Assembly (NCBI GenBank): GCA_043739325.1
Contig: JAYUFK010000270.1
Coordinates: forward strand, 1-62,972
Length of the DNA: 62,972 nucleotides
Source: Roseiarcus sp043739325
GTDB taxonomy: Bacteria > Pseudomonadota > Alphaproteobacteria > Rhizobiales > Beijerinckiaceae
Reading direction: 5' to 3'
Shown here: positions 56,580-62,972 of the stretch, in pieces
Numbering within the stretch: the first letter of the stretch is position 1
Layout: each line of letters starts with the position of its first letter
The notes under the pieces: model-generated
Seen by the model: the letters and a program-made list of their open reading frames with translations, nothing else
Database searches by the model: none
What the model was told of the DNA's origin: nothing
Made by a program: the position numbers and the translations under genes

Positions 56580-56872
56580 ATCGCGACCATCCGTTTGGCG
56601 ATAAGATCGGCGAGCAGCGCCCGCACGTCCGTTTCGATGCGCATCCGCTCACCCTTATAGACGGCGCAGAGATCGTCGACGATGTCAGTCAGACTGCGCA
56701 CGCCATCGCAACGTTCGAGGACCGCGACAGCAACCGGATCGGCGCGAACGACACGCTCAGGCGCAAGCAGCACATGCCCGCCGCGAACCTCGTCATGCTT
56801 CAAACGGACACCACGCAGCAGTCTCGGCTTCGAAGTCGCGACGAAGTCCACGGGAATTTCCACAGTGCTCAC
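56576..56872 (-). CDS. pqqD: PQQ biosynthesis peptide chaperone PqqD
   Basis: 98 residues, GTG start at 56872. The RRE-type fold shows KPRLLRGVRLKHDEVRGGHVLLAPERV and the end LLADLIAKRMV, typical of PqqD. It binds the PqqA precursor and delivers it to PqqE. The two genes overlap by ATGA. The partner genes pqqABC must be elsewhere; in related methylotrophs pqqC and pqqD are often fused, but here pqqD is free-standing. Confidence 0.92.
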   Translation of the reverse strand: MSTVEIPVDFVATSKPRLLRGVRLKHDEVRGGHVLLAPERVVRADPVAVAVLERCDGVRSLTDIVDDLCAVYKGERMRIETDVRALLADLIAKRMVAI

Positions 56873-57266
56873 CGGCCTTGAAACCCGTTGTGATCGCTAC
56901 CCCGCGCAAAACCAGTCGGCAACGTTCGATCGGATCGCGAACCAAAAAGCAAAGGGTTAAATTCTAGCCAGCCGCAATCAGATCGCCGCCGAAACATAGC
57001 TCGTGACTTCCATGCCAACCAAAACTTCCCAAACTTCAGGAGTTGTCCAGCTCATTGACGTTTTCCTCTATCTGTCAGCGCGGCTCTGCCGCGTCTGCCT
57101 GTTCAAGCCGTTTAATCGCCGGCCCAGCCCCACACAACGCGGGATTCATAGCGCGCAAACCTGTCTATCACAAGCCCGGACCCTTAGCCAACGGCACGTG
57201 GCCAAGACCCCTGCTACATTGGACCACATGCCGCAGGAGTTCACGCTGTAACGCCGTTTCCAAACA
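56873..57266. other. Intergenic region before pqqD, no gene seen
   Basis: A 394-base gap between the IclR stop and pqqD. I looked on the minus strand for a pqqA precursor (a short peptide with a Glu-x-x-x-Tyr core) and found none. Two overlapping plus-strand frames of about 80-90 codons have no ribosome binding site and a Ser/Arg-rich composition typical of chance. The pqqDE promoter should be here; no clear -10/-35 pair was recognised. Confidence 0.4.
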
Positions 57267-58139
57267 TCATATCGGTCGGAGGCGTATTGGTCGGCTGAAG
57301 CGATGATGGATATTGGCGCCGAAGGCGAGCGTCAGCTCGTCGGCAATCGAGCGCACAAGCGAGCCCAATTGCGGCAATCTCTCGCGCGATACGCTCCGTG
57401 TCGGACCTGAGATCGAAATTGCGCCGATCGGTTCGCTATTCTGGTTGAGCACAGCCGCTGCCACGCAACGCAGGCCCAAAGTATGTTCTTCGTTATCGAC
57501 GGCATAGCCGGACGCCCGCACATCGCTCAGATTGAAAGCCAGTCGCGAAGGCGTGTCGACGGTATTGCGTGTGAACCGTGTCATACCCTTCTCGGTCAGG
57601 ATGCGACACACCTCATGCGGCTGCATGGCGGCAAGCATGCTCTTGCCGAGCGAAGTGCAATGCAGCACCACGCGCCCGCCGGGCTTACACAATGCGCCCA
57701 GTGTCAACGGACTTTCCACTTGTTCGAGATAGACCGCCATGTCGTTGTTCAAAATCGCAAGATTGGCGGTTTCCCCGGACTTCTCCGCCAGTCGGCGCAA
57801 GTATGGTCGAGCTGCCTTGCCCAGTTCGCCGACAGCCGAAAATGCGCTCCCGACTGTAAAGGCATCTCGGCCCACTTGCCAGCGTGATCCCTCGGAACGG
57901 AACTGGACAAACTGCTCCTGCTGAAGTGTCGCGAGGAGACGATGGACGGTCGACGAAGCAAGGTTCGTTGCGCGCGCAATCTCGGTCAACGTCATGCCGT
58001 CGCGCCCGGCCGCGATCACCTTCAGAATCGCCACCGCACGCGTAATCGATTGGACGCTATCTGACTTCTCTTTTGGAACGAGAGGACGTTTTCGGCCCCC
58101 CACTGGCGCACTCTTATCCTCAACCTCTTCGCGCACCAT
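57267..58139 (-). CDS. IclR family transcriptional regulator
   Basis: 290 residues. An N-terminal winged helix-turn-helix (about 28-90, MTLTEIARATNLASSTVHRLLATL) and the IclR effector domain (about 100-275, with CTSLGKSMLAAM and GAISISGPT) follow a 25-residue basic leader. It probably responds to a small acid. The ald gene lies upstream on the same strand, at 58293, but its target is unknown. Confidence 0.92.
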   Translation of the reverse strand: MVREEVEDKSAPVGGRKRPLVPKEKSDSVQSITRAVAILKVIAAGRDGMTLTEIARATNLASSTVHRLLATLQQEQFVQFRSEGSRWQVGRDAFTVGSAFSAVGELGKAARPYLRRLAEKSGETANLAILNNDMAVYLEQVESPLTLGALCKPGGRVVLHCTSLGKSMLAAMQPHEVCRILTEKGMTRFTRNTVDTPSRLAFNLSDVRASGYAVDNEEHTLGLRCVAAAVLNQNSEPIGAISISGPTRSVSRERLPQLGSLVRSIADELTLAFGANIHHRFSRPIRLRPI

Positions 58140-58292
58140 GGACTGGCCTCGACCCCTAATCTGCCCGACTAACGCCTATCATACTATGGCCATTTCTCCT
58201 TGTTCTTCAAGCCTGTTGCGAAACGGAACACCGGATCAAAGACCTCGCGCGCTCGGCAAGAACGTGGTCTGCAATCCCTCTCGTCGCGCCTT

Positions 58293-59408
58293 TCAGTTGA
58301 CCACGCTGGCCGCGGGGGTGTGCGGCAGGCCATGGGCGTCGGCGACGGGCTTGCACGTGATCTTGCCATCGTGGACGTTTAGCCCTTCGCGCAAGTGTGC
58401 GTCGTCCTTCAACGCCTGCTTCCAGCCCTTATCGGCGAGCGCCAGGGTGAACGGCAAAGTCGCGTTGTTGAGCGCAAACGTCGAAGTGCGCGCAACGGCC
58501 CCCGGCATGTTCGCGACGCAATAATGCACAATTCCGTCGACAACATAGGTCGGGTCCGAATGCGTTGTCGCACGCGAGGTCTCGCAACAGCCGCCCTGAT
58601 CGATAGCGACATCGACGATCACCGCGCCGGGCTTCATCGTCGACAACATTGCGCGCGTCACCAGCTTGGGCGCGGCCGCTCCTGGCACGAGCACGGTGCC
58701 GATCAATAAATCCGCTCGCTTTGCAAGCTCGGCGATCGCCGCGCGCGTTGAAAAGATCGTGCGCACGCCCGTTCCGAACTGCGCCGACAAGCGACGCAAT
58801 ACTTCCGCCGAGCGATCGATGACGGTGACATTGGCGCCCATGCCGAGTGCAATCGTCGCGGCATGCGTGCCTGATACGCCACCACCAAGGATGACCACTT
58901 CAGCGGCAGGCACGCCCGGCACGCCGCCAAGCAAAATGCCGCGCCCGCCGGCCGCCTTCTCAAGTGCGTGAGCGCCAACTTGCGGCGCGAGCCGTCCCGC
59001 AACTTCCGACATCGGCGTCAGAAGCGGCAGACCGCCAAATGGCGATGTCACAGTCTCGTAGGCAATGCAGGTCGCGCCGCTGGCGATGAGATCTGTGGTC
59101 TGCGCCAGATCTGGGGCGAGATGCAGATAAGTGAACAGCAATTGCCCGCGACGCAACATCTTGCGCTCCGCAACCAGCGGCTCCTTGACCTTCACGATCA
59201 TTTCGGCGCGGGCAAAGATCTCCGATGCGTTATCGACGAGGGTCGCGCCTGCCTGGACATATTCATTGTCCGACAGACCAGAGCCGATGCCAGCAGATTT
59301 TTCGACAAGAATTTGATGGCCGTGGTGCGCAAGCTCGGCGACCGACGATGGCGTCAGGCCGACGCGAAATTCGTTGTCCTTGATTTCCTTCGGAACCCCG
59401 ACCAGCAT
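58293..59408 (-). CDS. ald: Alanine dehydrogenase
   Basis: 371 residues. It interconverts alanine and pyruvate plus ammonia with NAD. VGVPKEIKDNEFRVGLTP opens the protein; FTYLHLAPD carries the catalytic His, and the Rossmann loop VVILGGGVSGTHAA binds NAD. The C-terminal VDVAIDQGGCCETSRATTH holds the active Asp. It diverges from an Lrp-type regulator across a 120-base gap, as expected for ald/aldR pairs. Confidence 0.95.
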   Translation of the reverse strand: MLVGVPKEIKDNEFRVGLTPSSVAELAHHGHQILVEKSAGIGSGLSDNEYVQAGATLVDNASEIFARAEMIVKVKEPLVAERKMLRRGQLLFTYLHLAPDLAQTTDLIASGATCIAYETVTSPFGGLPLLTPMSEVAGRLAPQVGAHALEKAAGGRGILLGGVPGVPAAEVVILGGGVSGTHAATIALGMGANVTVIDRSAEVLRRLSAQFGTGVRTIFSTRAAIAELAKRADLLIGTVLVPGAAAPKLVTRAMLSTMKPGAVIVDVAIDQGGCCETSRATTHSDPTYVVDGIVHYCVANMPGAVARTSTFALNNATLPFTLALADKGWKQALKDDAHLREGLNVHDGKITCKPVADAHGLPHTPAASVVN

Positions 59409-59493
59409 GAGCGCCTCCCTTTAAGCTGTCATCTTGGCGCAGATCCGACGCAACAAGGCGCCAAAGTGTGGCTCAACCCGCGACAATATGACA

Positions 59494-59515
59494 GAATATT
59501 CAGTTAGAACATTCA
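59494..59515. promoter_or_regulatory. Candidate Lrp/AldR operator between ald and the regulator
   Basis: GAATATTC at 59494-59501 is a perfect 8-base palindrome, followed by GTTAGAACATTC, giving a loose GAATATTC-N7-AACATTC repeat. It lies in the 120-base divergent gap, 27 bases before the regulator ATG. AT-rich, weakly palindromic sites of this kind suit Lrp-family regulators. Confidence 0.4.
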
Positions 59516-59528
59516 AGGCCAAAATATT

Positions 59529-59996
59529 ATGCGAATCGACGACATCGACGAACGCGACCGGGCGATCCTGCGCGAGTTGATGCGCGAGGGGCGTCTCACC
59601 AACAGTGAACTGGCGGCGCGCGTCCATCTGTCGGCGTCGGCCTGCCTGCGGCGCGTGCAGATTCTTGAAGAAGGCGGGATTATCGCAGGCTACGTGATGC
59701 TGCTCGATCCGGCCAAGGCGGGCCTTCTCGGCGCGGCTTTCGTTTCGGTAACGCTGGACCAGCAAGGGCGCGGCTCGCTGGATCGCTTTGAAGTCCAGGC
59801 GCGGCGCCACCCGGAGATTCTGGAGTGCTACCTGCTGGCGGGTTCGGCCGACTATCTCTTGCGCATCGCCTACCGCGACTCGCGTGATTTCGAGCGTATT
59901 CATACGGATATTCTGACGCAACTTCCCGGCGTTTCGCGCGTCCAGTCGACGCTGGCGCTACGCACTGTCAAGAAGACCACGGAGCTGCCGCTGTGA
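59529..59996 (+). CDS. Lrp/AsnC family regulator (AldR-like)
   Basis: 155 residues. The helix-turn-helix lies in LTNSELAARVHLSASACLRRVQIL (about 24-47), followed by the RAM ligand-binding domain with HPEILECYLLAGSADYLLRI. Lrp-type regulators beside ald (AldR) activate ald in response to alanine. The divergent position supports this. An octamer-forming DNA-binding protein is expected. Confidence 0.92.
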   Translation: MRIDDIDERDRAILRELMREGRLTNSELAARVHLSASACLRRVQILEEGGIIAGYVMLLDPAKAGLLGAAFVSVTLDQQGRGSLDRFEVQARRHPEILECYLLAGSADYLLRIAYRDSRDFERIHTDILTQLPGVSRVQSTLALRTVKKTTELPL

Positions 59997-60033
59997 GGCT
60001 GCAATTGACGACCGCTTGTGCTAGAGGGGCGCA

Positions 60034-60300
60034 ATGAAAAGGAACGATTCCGTGACCGACACGCCATCCGATATCAGCAAAATGCCGTTTGAGGCCGCGT
60101 TGGCGGAACTCGAAGCGATTGTCGCCAAGCTCGAACAGGGCGCCGTAGCGCTCGAAGAATCGATCAAGATTTACGAGCGCGGCGAAGCGTTGAAGGCGCA
60201 TTGCGACAAGCTGCTCAAGAACGCCGAAATGCGCATCGAGAAGATCACGCTTGGCGCGGACGGCAAGCCGAAAGGCACAGCGCCGCTGGACGTCGACTGA
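60034..60300 (+). CDS. xseB: Exodeoxyribonuclease VII small subunit
   Basis: 88 residues. FEAALAELEAIVAKLEQGAVALEESIKIYERG and the following LKAHCDKLLKNAEMRIEKI are the XseB hallmark, a long helical hairpin. With XseA it degrades single-stranded DNA; xseA is not in this window. Its TGA overlaps the ATG of the acetyltransferase gene. A second Met at about residue 17 is too late to be the start. Confidence 0.93.
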   Translation: MKRNDSVTDTPSDISKMPFEAALAELEAIVAKLEQGAVALEESIKIYERGEALKAHCDKLLKNAEMRIEKITLGADGKPKGTAPLDVD

Positions 60301-60737
60301 TGCCGGGCGACCGGTCGACGGGCCTCAAGTTTGAAGTTACCGATCAGCCCTCGCGCGGCGATGTCGCCTGCGTGCATGACGCGTTGGCGGCGTTCAACGT
60401 CGAGCGGGCGCGTCCCTATGACAAGCGACCGCTGCATGTCTTCCTGCGCGACGAGAATGGCGCGACGATCGGCGGCGCCACCGGCTTCACCAACTGGGAG
60501 TGGCTCTATATCGACTGCTTCTGGCTGCCGGAGGAGCTGCGCGGCTCCGGTTGGGGCGCTCTCTTGCTCAAGGCGGCCGAGGACGAAGCCCGCCAGCGAG
60601 GTTGTCGCCATTCGCACCTGTATTCCTATAGTTTCCAGGCGCCCGAGTTCTATCGCAAGCAAGGTTACTCCGTTTACGGAGCACTCGATGGCTATCCGCC
60701 CGGTGAAAAGCGCGTCTTGTTGCGCAAAAGCCTCTGA
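60300..60737 (+). CDS. GNAT family N-acetyltransferase
   Basis: 145 residues from ATG 60300, which shares a base with the xseB stop. The acetyl-CoA loop LPEELRGSGWGALLLKAAEDEA and the C-terminal SFQAPEFYRKQGYSVYGAL are diagnostic. The substrate is unknown. It is coupled to xseB, with no functional tie evident. Confidence 0.87.
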   Translation: MPGDRSTGLKFEVTDQPSRGDVACVHDALAAFNVERARPYDKRPLHVFLRDENGATIGGATGFTNWEWLYIDCFWLPEELRGSGWGALLLKAAEDEARQRGCRHSHLYSYSFQAPEFYRKQGYSVYGALDGYPPGEKRVLLRKSL

Positions 60738-60812
60738 TCGTGAGTTTCTTACAAGATCGATACCGAAAAACTGTCAGCATTACCTGCGCGTCCCTGAAAC
60801 AGTTACAATTCA

Positions 60813-60853
60813 TTAACCATAACTGGGCGATGACTGGAATCGTCATTAACCAC
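60813..60853 (+). promoter_or_regulatory. Two TTAACCA(T/C) CtrA-like boxes upstream of the ParA-like gene
   Basis: TTAACCAT at 60813-60820 and TTAACCAC at 60846-60853 are 33 bases apart, within 100 bases of the ParA-like start at 60909. TTAACCAT is the half-site used by CtrA in alphaproteobacteria. Cell-cycle control of this gene is thus plausible; no binding is proven. Confidence 0.45.
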
Positions 60854-60908
60854 TTGCGCCAGCCGCGATTCGCAGCGACCGCGCGATAAATGTCAAGGGG
60901 CGGAGTCC

Positions 60909-61559
60909 ATGCGCACGATTGCTTTCGTAACTCAAAAAGGCGGCTCTGGAAAGAGTACGTTGGCTTCCTCGCTGGCTGTTGCCGCACACGAAGCGGGTGA
61001 AAAGGTTTTCGTCATCGATATGGACCCGCAGAACGCCCTGGGCCATTGGGCCAAGACCCGTGGGCAGGATGACGTGCCGGTCGCCGCGGTGACGCCTGGT
61101 CGCCTCGCCGCGACGCTGGCGAGCCTCGCCAAGAATGGCATTACGCTGGCAATCATCGACACGCCGGGCGCCGAAGGCCCGATCGCCGCAGCCGCGATGA
61201 AGGCCGCCGATCTCAACATCATTCCCTCGCGCCCCAACGTGTTCGATCTCTGGGCCAGCGAACAGACGCGCAAGACGCTCAAGGAGCTGCGCAGCGACTT
61301 CGTTTTCGTGCTCAACCAGTGCCCGCCGGCGCAGCAGACGGCGCGCGTGTCGGAAGGCGCGGCAGCCCTCGAAGCGATGGGCGGGCTGATCACGCCTCTG
61401 GTTCTGACCCGGGTCGATTACCAGGAAGCGGCGCGTCACGGCTGCGGCGTCACCGAAGTCAACCCGCACGGCGCCGCCGCGGCTGAAATCAAAGCCCTAT
61501 GGTCGTCGATCAAGCGCCGTCTCGCTCGCGGCAAACCGCAGGCGCGAAAGGCGGCGTGA
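60909..61559 (+). CDS. ParA-family partition ATPase
   Basis: 216 residues. The deviant Walker A KGGSGKST is at 10-17, Walker A' VIDMDPQNALGHW at about 35-47 and Walker B LAIIDTPGAEGP near 80. This is the small ParA/MinD-like class without a DNA-binding N-terminus. It could place proteins or nucleoids in the cell. No parB is next to it. CtrA-like boxes lie upstream. Confidence 0.9.
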   Translation: MRTIAFVTQKGGSGKSTLASSLAVAAHEAGEKVFVIDMDPQNALGHWAKTRGQDDVPVAAVTPGRLAATLASLAKNGITLAIIDTPGAEGPIAAAAMKAADLNIIPSRPNVFDLWASEQTRKTLKELRSDFVFVLNQCPPAQQTARVSEGAAALEAMGGLITPLVLTRVDYQEAARHGCGVTEVNPHGAAAAEIKALWSSIKRRLARGKPQARKAA

Positions 61560-61597
61560 AGCGCTGACCACGTCGAAATTGTTTCTTGTGTTCAACG

Positions 61598-61632
61598 CCC
61601 TGCGGACATCTGTCCGCGGGGCGCGCTCTTTT
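61598..61632 (+). terminator. Putative terminator after the ParA-like gene
   Basis: CCCTGCGGACA pairs with TGTCCGCGGGG (one G-T), followed after GCGCGCT by CTTTT. The T-run is weak, so confidence is moderate. Confidence 0.55.
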
Positions 61633-61769
61633 GGCGACCGGTCAATCCTCTTGTGAAATCGTTCACTCGCAGCGTCTGGGCGCGTGGCCAACCAAAATAA
61701 ATAGTTTGTCGCGCCGAATTTCTGGCGCGCGCGGCGTGTTCTCCTCCCGACGCAACCAGGGAGGATCGA

Positions 61770-62852
61770 ATGCAAAAAGCTCGCGACGTTTCGAATCCAA
61801 TTGCAAATCGCCGTTCGTTCTTGAAGGGCGGCGCGCTGGCGGCCAGCGCCGCGACAGTCGGCGCTGGAGCCTTGATCAGCGACGTTTCGGCGCAAAACCG
61901 CGACCGCGACGACGGTCCGCTTTCGCCCGGCGATGCGGCGATCCTGCGTTTTCTCACCGCCGCGGAAATTATCGAAAGCGATCTGTGGCAGCAATACAAC
62001 GAACTTGGCGGCGTCAATGGCGGGAGCCAGCCGTATATCAATGCCTTGCTACAGCTCGATGGCGATATGCCGCAATACATCACGGACAATACCGACGACG
62101 AGATCAGCCACGAAAATTTCCTGAACGCCTACCTGCAGATGCGCGGCGCGCATCAGGTCGATCTTGACATGTTCCGCAACCTGCCGAGCAGCAAGGCGAC
62201 TGGCGCCAAGCAGATCGGGCGGCTCACGAACCTGATGAATCTCACCGTCGATACGAGCTGGTGGACGCGCTATCGCAGCGAAACCAATCCGGATCTTGGC
62301 GCAAAATTCCCGCAAGTCGTCAACATCGTCAACCGGCCGGCGATTCCGCGCAACGACGCCGAACTCAGCGATTCAAACCATGTCCAAGCGATCGCCAATA
62401 CGGCTGGATTCCACTTCGCATTCATCGAACAAGGCGGCACAAGTCTTTACACGACGATGGCGCGAAAGGTCAGCAGCCTCGAAGTGCTGCGCATCGTCAC
62501 CAGCATTGGCGGAACGGAAATCGCGCATTTCCAGACCTGGCATGACAAGGCGGGAAACGCGCCGCCCTTGACCGACAATACCGGCAACCCAGTGACATTT
62601 CCGGACTTCACGCTACCGCCATTCAATGGCGAGACGTTTCAGAAAAACAAGATCATGCCGGAACCCTGCCAGTTTATCAGCCCGCATCTTCCGCTTTGTT
62701 CGATCATCCGTCCCACAAACACCGAAGGCATCGCCAAAGGCGCGGTCACGGCGTTAACCAACGATGGGTTGTTCATTGGCCAGTCAGCCCAATTCTTCGC
62801 CTATCTCAAGGAGCTAGCTGAAGAAGCCGATGCCGCAAGACGGCGTGGTTGA
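61770..62852 (+). CDS. Tat-exported ferritin-like domain protein
   Basis: 360 residues with GGAGG six bases before the ATG. The twin-arginine signal NRRSFLKGG (about 12-20), a hydrophobic stretch and a cleavage region near VSAQN export it folded. The ferritin-like helical domain has LTAAEIIESDLWQQYNELG, DDEISHENFLNAY (ExxH) and a second pair around TSIGGTEIAHFQTWHDKA, giving Glu/His metal ligands. Such DUF4439/ferritin_2-type proteins are periplasmic; a role in metal storage or redox is inferred. Confidence 0.85.
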   Translation: MQKARDVSNPIANRRSFLKGGALAASAATVGAGALISDVSAQNRDRDDGPLSPGDAAILRFLTAAEIIESDLWQQYNELGGVNGGSQPYINALLQLDGDMPQYITDNTDDEISHENFLNAYLQMRGAHQVDLDMFRNLPSSKATGAKQIGRLTNLMNLTVDTSWWTRYRSETNPDLGAKFPQVVNIVNRPAIPRNDAELSDSNHVQAIANTAGFHFAFIEQGGTSLYTTMARKVSSLEVLRIVTSIGGTEIAHFQTWHDKAGNAPPLTDNTGNPVTFPDFTLPPFNGETFQKNKIMPEPCQFISPHLPLCSIIRPTNTEGIAKGAVTALTNDGLFIGQSAQFFAYLKELAEEADAARRRG

Positions 62853-62877
62853 AGCAGAACCACTCCTGAGGCGTCCG

Positions 62878-62972
62878 TCATATGTGGACGGCCCCGGTTG
62901 GCAAGCTGTTTTTGACGTAACCAACGATTTGGTCTGCTGCGGTCATATGTCCGGCCTGTTGGCGCGGCGCAA
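62878..62972 (-). CDS. Partial reading frame at the window edge
   Basis: On the minus strand a frame open to the window edge ends at 62878 (about 31 residues, including HMTAADQIVGYVKNSLP). It may be the C-terminus of a gene that begins outside the window, or a chance frame. No family was recognised. Confidence 0.2.
   Translation of the reverse strand, partial: APRQQAGHMTAADQIVGYVKNSLPTGAVHI

Noticed and set aside
56873..57266. A pqqA precursor peptide upstream of pqqD
   Set aside because: No short frame with a Glu-x-x-x-Tyr core was found on the minus strand.

Overview
The window reads as chromosomal DNA of a high-GC alphaproteobacterium of the order Hyphomicrobiales (Rhizobiales). The evidence is an Usg-family protein, a BA14K-like secreted protein, a liv operon carrying a DUF6867-type membrane protein, a dispersed repeat that translates as MAGLVPAIH, and TTAACCAT (CtrA-type) sites. 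Aerobic CO-dehydrogenase-like genes and PQQ genes would suit a Beijerinckiaceae or Methylocystaceae-like organism, but the species cannot be fixed from the sequence. No phage, CRISPR array or intact insertion sequence was seen.

Layout. Positions 1-1560 are a degenerate, partly AT-rich stretch with relics of a PsiE-like membrane gene and an ISL3-type transposase. At 1577-1876 (minus) lies a tRNA-Leu(UAA) gene split after U34 by a 214-nt group I intron. Then come gpt, a CinA-like gene, an FkbM methyltransferase, map-radC, a large GGDEF/EAL gene and usg. From 22.2 kb down to 8.7 kb, on the minus strand, runs a molybdenum hydroxylase locus: coxG, coxS, coxL, coxM, a MoxR ATPase, then (after a BA14K protein, a patatin and fumC) coxE, a double-CDGSH protein, two XdhC-family genes, a MoeA-like gene and a MobA-like nucleotidyltransferase. 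CoxL carries AYRGAGR, the form II signature, so the substrate is probably not CO.

22.9-28.5 kb is a complete branched-chain amino acid ABC transporter (livHMGF, DUF6867, substrate-binding protein) closed by a strong terminator. 28.8-36.4 kb holds ccdA, a PAS-GAF-GGDEF-EAL protein, a tight SRAP - 3-methyladenine glycosylase - HD hydrolase - tyrosine phosphatase cluster, a GNAT and an aldo/keto reductase. 36.7-40.3 kb is a ribose-type sugar ABC transporter. 40.4-47.2 kb holds a TPR methyltransferase, an arylesterase divergent from a LolD-like ATPase and FtsX-like permease, and an acyl-CoA synthetase.

47.3-52.7 kb has ftsH and glmM with a large SPFH protein gene inserted on the opposite strand. 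Just after glmM, at 52.8-53.0 kb, is a compact unit with a near-complete anti-16S Shine-Dalgarno sequence, a 23-codon ORF and a terminator. 53.7-56.9 kb holds a sorbosone/glucose dehydrogenase-type beta-propeller, a cytochrome c, and pqqE and pqqD without the other pqq genes. The rest is an IclR regulator, a divergent ald/Lrp pair, xseB-GNAT, a ParA-like ATPase with CtrA-like sites and a Tat-exported ferritin-like protein.

The most unusual items are the intron-split tRNA-Leu(UAA), the mini-ORF/RNA unit after glmM, the form II molybdenum hydroxylase locus with its CDGSH protein, the ftsH-SPFH-glmM arrangement, and the SRAP/glycosylase cluster.
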